A DNA stretch of 64,000 bases, taken from assembly GCF_018598225.1 (NCBI RefSeq), contig NZ_JAHESF010000025.1, positions 1-64,000 of the forward strand, in the 5' to 3' direction. The position numbers and the translations under genes were made by a program. Below, piece after piece: positions 54,256 to 61,829 of the stretch; positions within the stretch are counted from its first letter, which is position 1, and each line of letters starts with the position of its first letter. The DNA comes from Chryseosolibacter histidinae (GTDB taxonomy: Bacteria; Bacteroidota; Bacteroidia; Cytophagales; Cyclobacteriaceae). The notes beneath the pieces were generated by a model. That model had not been told where the DNA came from, did no database searches, and saw nothing but the letters and a program-made list of their open reading frames with translations.

Positions 54256-54774
54256 TTATAACGCCCTTTTCTCTTCATTTTTCTGGATCTGCTGCTGGGC
54301 CTCGTTGAACATGTTTATCTTCTTGGCCTTTTCTTCAGCAGTGCCGAAGCTTTTGGAGATCATCATCAGCGCTTTTTTGGTTTCTTCCAGCGCCAGCTTC
54401 GGGTCGTCGTAGGTATCTACCATTTCCTGCGGTGTTGATTCCCTGATCTCGTTCCGCACCAGGAATGTGGCTACTACCAGCACACTGACACCGGCGGCGA
54501 TGCGCAATGTGTTATAGAAGATCCTTACCACTTTTCCCTTGCTCGGTGGCGGGGTGTTTATTTTTTTCATCAACGCGGTGTCAAAAGCACCGTCGTTCAA
54601 TGTCTTTTTTTTGTGCGTGTCGAAATACCGGAACAAAGTGGCGGTCTCTTTCCACTGCTCGGGGATCTGCTCACCCCGGAAGTACTCACGCAGCTGCTGC
54701 TCTTCTTCGAGAGAAGTCTCGCAGTTCCAGTACTTGTTCAGCAGTTCGTCAATTTTATTAGAGTCCATAAGCAT
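54256..54774 (-). CDS. putative anti-sigma factor, single membrane span
   Basis: The 172-residue protein has a helical N-terminus (IDELLNKYWNCETSLEEEQQ) of anti-sigma type, a span at about residues 87-106 (TLRIAAGVSVLVVATFLV) and a helical C-terminus (EEKAKKINMFNEAQQQIQKN). It should hold the ECF sigma factor at the membrane. Its start lies inside the sigma gene's 3' end (17-nt overlap with ATG 54774, 11 nt with ATG 54768), indicating translational coupling, normal for a sigma/anti-sigma pair. Confidence 0.7.
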   Translation of the reverse strand: MLMDSNKIDELLNKYWNCETSLEEEQQLREYFRGEQIPEQWKETATLFRYFDTHKKKTLNDGAFDTALMKKINTPPPSKGKVVRIFYNTLRIAAGVSVLVVATFLVRNEIRESTPQEMVDTYDDPKLALEETKKALMMISKSFGTAEEKAKKINMFNEAQQQIQKNEEKRAL

Positions 54775-55270
54775 TGATCTTCGTTAGTTTTTCGCGCACT
54801 GCATTTCGTGCCCTGAACAGGTTTACCTTCACCTGGTTCATGTCCAGCTCGAGAATGTCGCAGATCTCGTTGTAGCTGTACCCTTCCACATCCCGGAGGT
54901 GTATGATCTGCCGTTGCTTTTCGGGCAAGGCGGCGATGAACTGAGTTATTTTTTGCATACTCTCATGGGCTTCTGTTGATTCATGAGGCGTTAACGCTTC
55001 GTGTTGAACATTAAAGCTCTCTTCGATCGGCTGTGTTTGCTTGCGCGTGAGGGAACGGATGCGGTCGAGCGACAGGTTCCTGGTGATGCGCATACACCAG
55101 GCTTCCCAGTTTTGTACGTCCGCCATCTGCTCCCGGCCGTTCCAGACCCTGATAAATACCTCCTGAACAATGTCCTTGGCCTCCTCCTCATTGCCTAAAA
55201 ACCTCAGTGCAAAGCGAAAAAGCTTGTTTTTTGCAGGTAAAACCCGGTTTTGGAAAGCTTCTAGGTTCAT
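54758..55270 (-). CDS. ECF sigma-70 factor
   Basis: The 170-residue protein has sigma region 2 (RFALRFLGNEEEAKDIVQEV, FIRVWNGREQM) and region 4 (LPEKQRQIIHLRDVEGYSYN, EICDILELDMNQVKVNLFRA). It directs RNA polymerase to a small regulon. It is first in a minus-strand operon with the overlapping anti-sigma gene and a DUF4252 gene. The signal sensed is unknown. Confidence 0.92.
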   Translation of the reverse strand: MNLEAFQNRVLPAKNKLFRFALRFLGNEEEAKDIVQEVFIRVWNGREQMADVQNWEAWCMRITRNLSLDRIRSLTRKQTQPIEESFNVQHEALTPHESTEAHESMQKITQFIAALPEKQRQIIHLRDVEGYSYNEICDILELDMNQVKVNLFRARNAVREKLTKINAYGL

Positions 55271-55381
55271 CCGATTAAATTCAATATCAAGACGGCAGGT
55301 GTAAGCCGATGTTACAGCTAAAAATAAAATATTTCGTTCAGTTTTTGACGTCGGTTTTTAAGCGGGTGGGTTTTATTCCCC

Positions 55382-58090
55382 CTACTTTCGCCTGGCTTTG
55401 GCTTCGCGGATCAACTTCAACCGGATGTTTTCCGCGGAAACGGGCTCGTAATTTCCTTTTCCGAGAGTGGCGATGGCTTCGAGGGTTTTGGAGGTGCCGG
55501 CCCCTTTGCCGAAGTTGAAGACGGAGAGGAAGATGTCTTGTTTTGTAAAGTTGCCGATCAGCTGACGTATTTCATCGCCGATCTCAAACTCGCCGTCGGT
55601 GGCGAGAATGATGCGGTTGTTGCCGCCACGGATATAATTTTCGTCCGCCACTTTATAGGCAAGCTTCAGTGCAGCATTGCCATCGGTCTTGCCGGAAGAG
55701 GAGAGGTCGTTCACTGCCTTCCTGATCTTGTCTTCTTCTTTAAAGGAAGTCGATTTGAGCAGGATCCGGGGTTTGCCTGAAAACGCGATGATAGAGATAT
55801 GGTCTTCCTGCCGCATCATGGAAAGCATATCGAGCATCGATTGTTTCAGCAACGGAAGTTTGCCGGGTTGGTTCATGGACCCGGAGACATCGAGCAGCAG
55901 GATCATGTTGTTGGTGGCATAACCCTCCATCGATCGCAAGTCATCTGTCGATCCTGTGAGGTATACCGTATCGCGTTTTTCGATATAGACCGTGTCATGT
56001 ACAACCGTCGTTTTTGCACCAGGTACCGCTGTTGGTTTGTCTTTCGCTGTGGCATTGTTCTGAACATTTCCGCTGCCTGGTCTCACAGGCTCGTTTGTCT
56101 TATTCTGTGTTGCCTTTGCTTTTGACGAAGCCTGGTGCAGTGCGAACAGCTCAGGCTGCTTGATGGTTTTAAGATGATACACCGAAGTTGACAGCTCACA
56201 GAATTTGTTGTAATCATCTACGATCTCATTGTAGAGATAAACCATGGAGTGATACGGATGACTATAGCCCGATGAGGTACCAGCAGGTTTCAATTTCTTA
56301 AAATCTTCGCTCAACCTCCTTGCTGTCTCCGGCAGATCTTCATAAGGTGTATAAGGACAAAGCCCATTGTTGCGACCGATCTTCTGAATACCTTTCATGT
56401 TCTCGTATTCGTTGGCAATAACCTCACGAACGGTCTTGTCAATTTCTTCGGTAGGCACTGTTACGGTAGAATCTCCGTTGTAATACGCCTTTGCCTTGAA
56501 CAGCGCCTCGCGGTTGAGGTCAGTGAGTGTGCGAAGCGCTTTGCCGGAGATCTGCCACGCACTTGCTGTGTTGGTCACGGGATAACTATCGTACACGGCA
56601 CGAAGGTCATTATAGAGAAGCTCTTTTTTCTCATCCCAGATCCTGAACAATTCAGCCTGTCGTTCCAGGATGGTGTATACCCGCGCAAGCCTGTCTTGTT
56701 CGTACTTTCTTTCCTTTACTTCCGTTTCAAGCACGGCGCAGAGGTCGTCCATTTCTTTCAGCACATTGAGCAACACTTCGGCCTGATCGTTCAGTGCTTT
56801 ACCATAGGGAGCAGGAACCACATTGCCGCCGCTCACTGCTTTCTGGTAGTAGGACAAGGGCACTTTGTAATCTCCATAATCGAAATGCATGGGCGCTCGG
56901 CGCCCGTAGCTCTCCAGGTTTTTGAACGAGGCTGCCGTCGAGCTGAAGTTGCCGATCACTGACTGGAGGTAGCCGGTTTCACGCCAGCATTCGTTGATAA
57001 ACTCGACATAGGCGAGGAGTGATTCAAAAACCGGCTTACCGATAGCCGTCTTCTGGACTGCTACCTTCAACGGCGTGTAGGGTCTATCCTTGAAAGGTTT
57101 TACGTCAACACTGACTGCTTTTGACTGTGAGCGGATCTCGAAAAGGGGAACGTATTTGATGGTCTTCAATCCACGATAATTGTCACGCTCCGAGAATTGA
57201 ATGAATGTGTTATAGTCCGATACCAGCGTGCCGTTGAAATAGTTGATCAGTTCCAGGTACACATCGTTGCTATGCTTGTCCGATTTTTTTGCCTCATAGT
57301 TATATCCATCGAGCGCATTTCTTTTTATCTCCAGAATAGAAGACAGTGCCTCCTGGAAAGCAGACCACATGCTGGAAGCAGGATATTTCAGGGTTGTGTT
57401 GAGACCCTTTAAAGCGCTGAGCTGGCGATCGGTTTCTGGAATGCTTTCGGTCAGCTTGTCCACCGGCCAGCCTGTGTGCACCTTTTCTTCCAGGTTGAAG
57501 CTCCAGGTGTCAATTAATTGCCTTTCCATTCCGATCACGGCCAGCATTCGCGCATCGGATTGCTGGTAATTTTTGTCGGCCGTGCCACCGCCTAGTTTTT
57601 TATAAGATGTCTCCAGCACAAGCTGAAAAGCACGAAGCTTTTTTTGATAATCTGCTGTGAGTGTCTGCAGTTCTGCGATGAGCGATCTGGCCCTGGCAAA
57701 ATTATCCTGCTTGTAATCTTCAAGCTTGTGATAGGTGTCGAGTGCCTTGCATTGCTGATCGATCTTTTGTTCGGCACCGCGGAGGTTTTCAAGGGCACTG
57801 CTCAACGATGCAGCTACGTTGCCAAGGGTCTTGCATTGGCTGACGGCATTGTTGTAATAATAGACATCGGCAGGAGAAGGACAGACATACCGCGGTGCGC
57901 CGAAGTTTTTCCGCTCAAGCGAAGGATAATAATCAATGATACTCCTGATCACAGCAGTAACGCCATCGGCCGTCTGGTTGGCGTAATCCACGCAGGCGTT
58001 CAGGCTTTTTTGCTGCGCCGGGGTGATCTGGGCAAGTACCGGAATGGACCAAAAACAGAGTAAAACGCTGATCGGGGTTCGCATGGTCAA
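55382..58090 (-). CDS. secreted protein with C-terminal von Willebrand A domain
   Basis: The 902-residue protein has a signal peptide (MRTPISVLLCFWSIPVLAQ). Residues about 22-640 form a long, mostly helical region rich in Tyr, Asn and Lys, with no recognised domain. A low-complexity linker follows (about 665-710). The C-terminal 180 residues are a VWA domain with a complete metal-ion-dependent adhesion site: LLLDVSGSMNQPG (Asp-x-Ser-x-Ser), later LATDGEFEIGDE. VWA domains bind protein partners via a metal. Role unknown; it lies upstream of nothing in its operon and faces the sigma genes 111 nt away. Confidence 0.75.
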   Translation of the reverse strand: MTMRTPISVLLCFWSIPVLAQITPAQQKSLNACVDYANQTADGVTAVIRSIIDYYPSLERKNFGAPRYVCPSPADVYYYNNAVSQCKTLGNVAASLSSALENLRGAEQKIDQQCKALDTYHKLEDYKQDNFARARSLIAELQTLTADYQKKLRAFQLVLETSYKKLGGGTADKNYQQSDARMLAVIGMERQLIDTWSFNLEEKVHTGWPVDKLTESIPETDRQLSALKGLNTTLKYPASSMWSAFQEALSSILEIKRNALDGYNYEAKKSDKHSNDVYLELINYFNGTLVSDYNTFIQFSERDNYRGLKTIKYVPLFEIRSQSKAVSVDVKPFKDRPYTPLKVAVQKTAIGKPVFESLLAYVEFINECWRETGYLQSVIGNFSSTAASFKNLESYGRRAPMHFDYGDYKVPLSYYQKAVSGGNVVPAPYGKALNDQAEVLLNVLKEMDDLCAVLETEVKERKYEQDRLARVYTILERQAELFRIWDEKKELLYNDLRAVYDSYPVTNTASAWQISGKALRTLTDLNREALFKAKAYYNGDSTVTVPTEEIDKTVREVIANEYENMKGIQKIGRNNGLCPYTPYEDLPETARRLSEDFKKLKPAGTSSGYSHPYHSMVYLYNEIVDDYNKFCELSTSVYHLKTIKQPELFALHQASSKAKATQNKTNEPVRPGSGNVQNNATAKDKPTAVPGAKTTVVHDTVYIEKRDTVYLTGSTDDLRSMEGYATNNMILLLDVSGSMNQPGKLPLLKQSMLDMLSMMRQEDHISIIAFSGKPRILLKSTSFKEEDKIRKAVNDLSSSGKTDGNAALKLAYKVADENYIRGGNNRIILATDGEFEIGDEIRQLIGNFTKQDIFLSVFNFGKGAGTSKTLEAIATLGKGNYEPVSAENIRLKLIREAKARRK

Positions 58091-58225
58091 TCTTACTGGA
58101 AATAAATGGTCTTTAAAAATGCCTTAAGAAAGCCTCAAACGAGCCTGATTTCCCGGTTTTATATCCCCTTCCAATATTTTTTTAAGAAAAGTTAAACGGC
58201 AGGGAAACTATCCATGGATCAAATT

Positions 58226-58239
58226 GTTGTATATACAAC
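58226..58239. promoter_or_regulatory. GTTGTATATACAAC palindrome, candidate MarR-type operator
   Basis: This perfect 14-bp palindrome lies 31 nt upstream of the YceI start, with a partial TTACAACAATAT copy following. The form (TTGTATATACAA) is that of MarR-family operators. No MarR gene is in the window, so the regulator would act from elsewhere. Confidence 0.5.
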
Positions 58240-58269
58240 TATCATTACAACAATATAACCAATAAGATT

Positions 58270-58794
58270 ATGACAACCTGGAAAATCGATCCTACCCACT
58301 CAGAAGTGAAGTTTAAAGTGAAACACCTCGTGGTTTCTACTGTAACAGGTCATTTCAATAAATTCGACGCTACTGCACAAACTGCTACCGGCGATTTCTC
58401 AGATGCCAAGCTCACCTTTGAAGCAGACATCAACAGCATCGATACCAAAAACGAGCAGCGCGACGGTCACCTTAAGTCACCCGATTTCTTTGATGCGGCC
58501 AACCATCCGAAGCTGACCTTTGTTTCGAAGTCGGTGAAAAGGAAATCAGGTAACGAGTACGAAGTAACAGGCGATCTCGCCATCCGCGGCACCAAGAAAG
58601 AAGTGAAGTTCGACGCCATCTACAATGGTACAGTGAAGGGTTTTGGTGGTACTGATGTGGCAGGATTTGAGATCACTGGCAAGATCAACCGTCAGGAGTA
58701 CGGACTGGCCTGGAGCGCTTTGACAGAAGCCGGTGGTGTGGTAGTGGGCGATGATGTGAAGTTTGAGATCAACGCCGAGTTCAACAGAGCTTAA
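58270..58794 (+). CDS. YceI-family lipid-binding protein
   Basis: The 174-residue protein has the YceI lipocalin-like beta-barrel pattern: WKIDPTHSEVKFKVKHLVVS, FNKFDATAQTATGDFSDAKL, DGHLKSPDFFDAANHPKLTF and GLAWSALTEAGGVVVGDDVK. The family binds isoprenoid or fatty amides. It has no signal peptide, so this member should be cytosolic. It stands alone, with a palindromic operator just upstream; the next gene starts 93 nt later. Confidence 0.92.
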   Translation: MTTWKIDPTHSEVKFKVKHLVVSTVTGHFNKFDATAQTATGDFSDAKLTFEADINSIDTKNEQRDGHLKSPDFFDAANHPKLTFVSKSVKRKSGNEYEVTGDLAIRGTKKEVKFDAIYNGTVKGFGGTDVAGFEITGKINRQEYGLAWSALTEAGGVVVGDDVKFEINAEFNRA

Positions 58795-58887
58795 ATCACT
58801 GGCTGATTCCCGGCGATCTTTAGTGAAGACGATTTTTAGTGAAGCAGAAAGATCGTCCGGGAATATTACCTTGCAGCTCCTGAGCCT

Positions 58888-59763
58888 ATGACACGCGCAG
58901 AATTTTTATCACACACTGTTGGAGGAATGTTTGCCATGAACTCATTGAAGGATCTTAAAAAATTCACGGATACCCTGAACCCGCAAGACCGCACCATGCC
59001 GGCGCTGTTTGTGGGCCACGGTTCGCCCATGAATGGCATTGAAGACAATGTGTTCAGCGAAAGCTGGCAGGCCCTGGGCAAGGAGATCCCCACACCAACG
59101 GCAGTGCTGTGCGTATCGGCGCACTGGCTCACGCGGGGTACGCAGATCACAGCCATGGATCATCCGCAAACCATTCACGACTTCGGTGGTTTCCCGAAAG
59201 CGTTATTCGATGTTCAGTATCCGGCTCCTGGAAGTCCGGCGCTGGCCGCAGAGACGGCATCGCTTGTGAAGAAAACGAACGTGGGACTGGATCACGAATG
59301 GGGCCTCGACCATGGAAGCTGGACCGTGATCAGGCGGATGTATCCTGATGCCAATATTCCCGTACTTCAACTCAGCATCGATTACACCAAAGATGCGCAA
59401 TATCATTACGAGCTTGCCAAAGAGCTGGCGGCCCTTCGAAAAAAAGGTGTGTTGATCATGGGCAGCGGAAACATGGTCCACAATCTTCGCATCATGAACT
59501 GGCAGACGCCGGATACCGGTTACGACTGGGCCGTTGAGATAAATGAAAAATTCAAACACCTGATCCGTGAAAACGATCACCACGCGCTGATCCGGTACGA
59601 GGATCTCGGACAAGCTGCGAAGCTTTCCATTCCCACACCGGAGCACTACCTGCCGATGCTGTACACGCTGGGATTGAAAGGTGCGAATGAACAGTTGAGC
59701 TTCTTCAACGACAAAACCATGATGGGCTCCATCTCGATGACGTCCTTTAAAATCGGAGCATAG
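58888..59763 (+). CDS. ygiD: extradiol dioxygenase of the YgiD/4,5-DOPA type
   Basis: The 291-residue protein has the LigB-fold metal site: LFVGHGSPMNGIEDN, VLCVSAHWLTRGTQI, HDFGGFPKALFDVQYPAPGS, DHEWGLDHGSWTVIRRMYPD and MGSGNMVHNLR. The N-terminal 35 residues (MTRAEFLSHTVGGMFAMNSL) are an extension of uncertain role; a shorter start could exist at Met16. It cleaves catechol-type rings with O2; physiological substrate unknown. Confidence 0.88.
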   Translation: MTRAEFLSHTVGGMFAMNSLKDLKKFTDTLNPQDRTMPALFVGHGSPMNGIEDNVFSESWQALGKEIPTPTAVLCVSAHWLTRGTQITAMDHPQTIHDFGGFPKALFDVQYPAPGSPALAAETASLVKKTNVGLDHEWGLDHGSWTVIRRMYPDANIPVLQLSIDYTKDAQYHYELAKELAALRKKGVLIMGSGNMVHNLRIMNWQTPDTGYDWAVEINEKFKHLIRENDHHALIRYEDLGQAAKLSIPTPEHYLPMLYTLGLKGANEQLSFFNDKTMMGSISMTSFKIGA

Positions 59764-59813
59764 AACTTACGTTAGCAAGTGACTTGGCCTGTGTTATCGT
59801 GAAGTGTGTGGTT

Positions 59814-59947
59814 AGTCCACAGTCGACGGTCCACAGACGTACAGCATTGATTCAAGAGTTTATTGGAACAATAGAGACGTGAATAGTGCTCGATCCAGTT
59901 GACGTTGCACCACCCGGCCGTGGTCTGTCGACTGTGGACCGTGGACT
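59814..59947. repeat. AGTCCACAGTCGAC inverted stutter repeat
   Basis: The left arm (59814-59838) and right arm (59923-59947) are 25 nt each and contain the words AGTCCAC, GTCGAC and GGTCCACAG in different order. They flank about 84 nt of unique sequence between convergent genes (stops 59763 and 59961). A single arm of the same word lies at 48285. Confidence 0.8.
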
Positions 59948-59960
59948 TTCCTTCATGATT

Positions 59961-60482
59961 TCATAACAACCTTTCTCCAACCTCTCTCCAATTATTCAAT
60001 CTACCGAACCGATTGACGTGCATGTTGTGCGGCGCGGTGAAAAGGAATTTTTCTCCGTTGAACTTTTCGAGGTTGTGCGGAAGGTCATCGATCATGTAAT
60101 CGCCATATACCACGGCCTTGCTACCGCAGAACACAAATTGTTTCCAGGTGAGGAAAGGAAAATGTTCGTTGAGCCACTCCAGCTTTTCGGGCAACGATTG
60201 CGGGAACTCCATGGCCGCTGAAACAATGAACAGCTCGTATTTCCGATTGAGCTTCTCCATCACCTCCTGGCTGTTCTCGTTCACTTTCATAGTGCGGAAA
60301 AAATTGATGCGATAAGGAAATTCTCTAAGCACATGATGGTTCTCGGGAAAACCTTCGCCTTCATCCTTGCCATTGAGTACAGAGCGTTCGATCCGGATGC
60401 CAAACTCCTTTTCATAATAGTGGATGAACTGTCCCGTAGCATCGGCCATGACGTCATCCATGTCAACAATCAGTCTCTTCAT
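59961..60482 (-). CDS. 5'(3')-deoxyribonucleotidase-like HAD phosphatase
   Basis: The 173-residue protein has the NT5C-type HAD motif DMDDVMADATG (Asp nucleophile, Asp acid) at the N-terminus, the Ser/Thr motif LFIVSAAMEFP and a late DYMIDDLPHNLEKF (Asp-Asp metal pair). It should dephosphorylate deoxyribonucleoside monophosphates or similar. It is of the usual family length and stands alone on the minus strand. Confidence 0.88.
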   Translation of the reverse strand: MKRLIVDMDDVMADATGQFIHYYEKEFGIRIERSVLNGKDEGEGFPENHHVLREFPYRINFFRTMKVNENSQEVMEKLNRKYELFIVSAAMEFPQSLPEKLEWLNEHFPFLTWKQFVFCGSKAVVYGDYMIDDLPHNLEKFNGEKFLFTAPHNMHVNRFGRLNNWREVGERLL

Positions 60483-60534
60483 CTTTGCGCTTCCTAAGCT
60501 GTTTTTCTTTATCTTTCTTTGGGGGCTAAATTAA

Positions 60535-60618
60535 CCAGGATTAATCAGGATTAATAGATTTTCAGGATTAACAGGATTGTGACCAGGATTATTAGGATTT
60601 GTAGGATTAACAGGATTG
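60535..60618. repeat. AGGATTAA stutter repeat
   Basis: Eight or so copies of CAGGATTAA/AGGATT lie in tandem, with the spacers TCAGGATTAATAGATTTTC and TGTGACC. Its reverse complement (AATCCTGTTAATCCTG) is the word that encodes the GH95 signal peptide at 11293. It lies upstream of the DUF2007 gene, between divergent genes. Confidence 0.85.
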
Positions 60619-60716
60619 AAATACAGTTTTACCTACTGGCTTGCAGACGCTTCCCTATGGACGCGATCAGGAAAGAACAGTGAAGGATAGGCAGTTAAAA
60701 ACTGATCAGGAATTTT

Positions 60717-61118
60717 ATGACGCACGACCAGGAGGAGATCATTGTATTCAGGCAATTTGAAAATGCCATCGACGCCAGCATTGCCAAGTCAAAGCTGGAC
60801 GCTTATGGTGTGCCTTGTTTTCTGACGGAAGAAAATATAACGAATCTTTATCCCGGCCAGCATTACCTTCCTTTCAGGGTGCGGTTGCATGTGTTCAAGA
60901 GAGATGTTGCACAGGCTGAGGACTTGTTGCACGAAAGCCTTCTTCAGGTTGATCACGCAGAGCTGGAATGCCCTAACTGCCGTTCGCGCAACGTGCAACG
61001 CGATTTCCCCAAACGATTTAGTATGAAACCTTTGCCCGCCTTAAGTCTTGTACTTTTTGGTGTATTGTTTCCACATAAAAAAGTTAATCATTGTCTTGAT
61101 TGTGATAATGAATTCTGA
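60717..61118 (+). CDS. DUF2007-type protein with C-terminal zinc ribbon
   Basis: The 133-residue protein opens with a DUF2007 (PII-like signal-transducer) module: FRQFENAIDASIAKSKLDAY, GVPCFLTEENI and RVRLHVFKRDVAQAEDLL. The C-terminus has two Cys pairs, CPNC and CLDC, of a zinc ribbon, around a short hydrophobic stretch (ALSLVLFGVLFPH). Function unknown. It lies 32 nt before the LOG-like gene and probably shares its transcript. Confidence 0.75.
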   Translation: MTHDQEEIIVFRQFENAIDASIAKSKLDAYGVPCFLTEENITNLYPGQHYLPFRVRLHVFKRDVAQAEDLLHESLLQVDHAELECPNCRSRNVQRDFPKRFSMKPLPALSLVLFGVLFPHKKVNHCLDCDNEF

Positions 61119-61150
61119 TGTTGTTAAATTAGCGACCTCAAAACCTTCTT

Positions 61151-61657
61151 ATGGCGAGAAAAACAATTGTTGGCATTATGGGCCCCGGAGAAAATGCAAC
61201 TCCGGAAGACAATGAAATTGCATTTGAATTGGGCAAAGCAGTTGCGGAGCATGGCTGGGTTATTCTAACCGGCGGCCGCAGCTTCGGCGTAATGGATGCG
61301 GCCATGAAAGGCGCGCATGAAGGCAATGGCCTCACCATCGGCGTATTGCCCAACGACAATTCCGTCAATTCGTCTGATAATGCAGACATCAAGATACTGA
61401 CCGGTATGGGCAGCGCCCGCAACATGATCAACGTATTGTCAAGCCACGTGATCGTTGTCATCGGTATGGCCGCCGGCACCGCCTCCGAAGTAGCCCTCGC
61501 CCTGAAGAGCAACAAAAAAGTTATATTATTAAACCAGGATGAGATCACCATCCGGTTTTTCAAAAATATCGGAACCTATAAAGTGATGGTGTCAAGCTCC
61601 GTATCGGAAACGATCGCGATGATCAAGGATTATCTCTCCGTATATCACGTGTATTGA
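61151..61657 (+). CDS. LOG/TIGR00725-like nucleotide-binding protein
   Basis: The 168-residue protein has a Rossmann-type fold with TIGR00725 features: GPGENATPEDNEIAFELGKA, LTGGRSFGVMDAAMKGAHEG, MGSARNMINVLSSHVIVVIG and AAGTASEVALALKSNKKVIL. The last parallels the PGGxGTxxE loop of LOG proteins (cytokinin riboside monophosphate hydrolases), but the key Pro-Gly-Gly is absent. A nucleotide- or Moco-carrier-like role is possible; the reaction is unknown. Confidence 0.8.
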   Translation: MARKTIVGIMGPGENATPEDNEIAFELGKAVAEHGWVILTGGRSFGVMDAAMKGAHEGNGLTIGVLPNDNSVNSSDNADIKILTGMGSARNMINVLSSHVIVVIGMAAGTASEVALALKSNKKVILLNQDEITIRFFKNIGTYKVMVSSSVSETIAMIKDYLSVYHVY

Positions 61658-61660
61658 AAA

Positions 61661-61827
61661 TAGTCCATGGTCCATGGTCGATAGTCCATGGACGGTGGTG
61701 TAAATTCAACACTTTCTCCTCTTTTGAAGATTAGTCGTCAGTCCACTGCGCACAGGGCTTAGCGCCCGGCAGTGGTCCGACGACTGCTGTGTCCTGCTAT
61801 GGACTATGGACCATCGACTATCGACTG
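61661..61827. repeat. nested stutter repeat between convergent genes
   Basis: Two word families are nested. The outer arms, 61661-61692 (TAGTCCATGGTCCATGG) and 61797-61827 (CTATGGACTATGGACCATCG), pair imperfectly. The inner arms, GTCGTCAGTCCACTG (61734-61748) and CAGTGGTCCGACGAC (61770-61784), enclose a GC-rich loop with GGGCTTAGCGCCC. The inner family matches 34467-34556. Confidence 0.85.
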
Positions 61828-61829
61828 TT

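Noticed and set aside
60535-60618. Origin- or iteron-like tandem repeat
   Set aside because: Words are irregular, no dnaA or rep gene is near, and the same word appears inside a coding leader, so it belongs with the stutter repeats.
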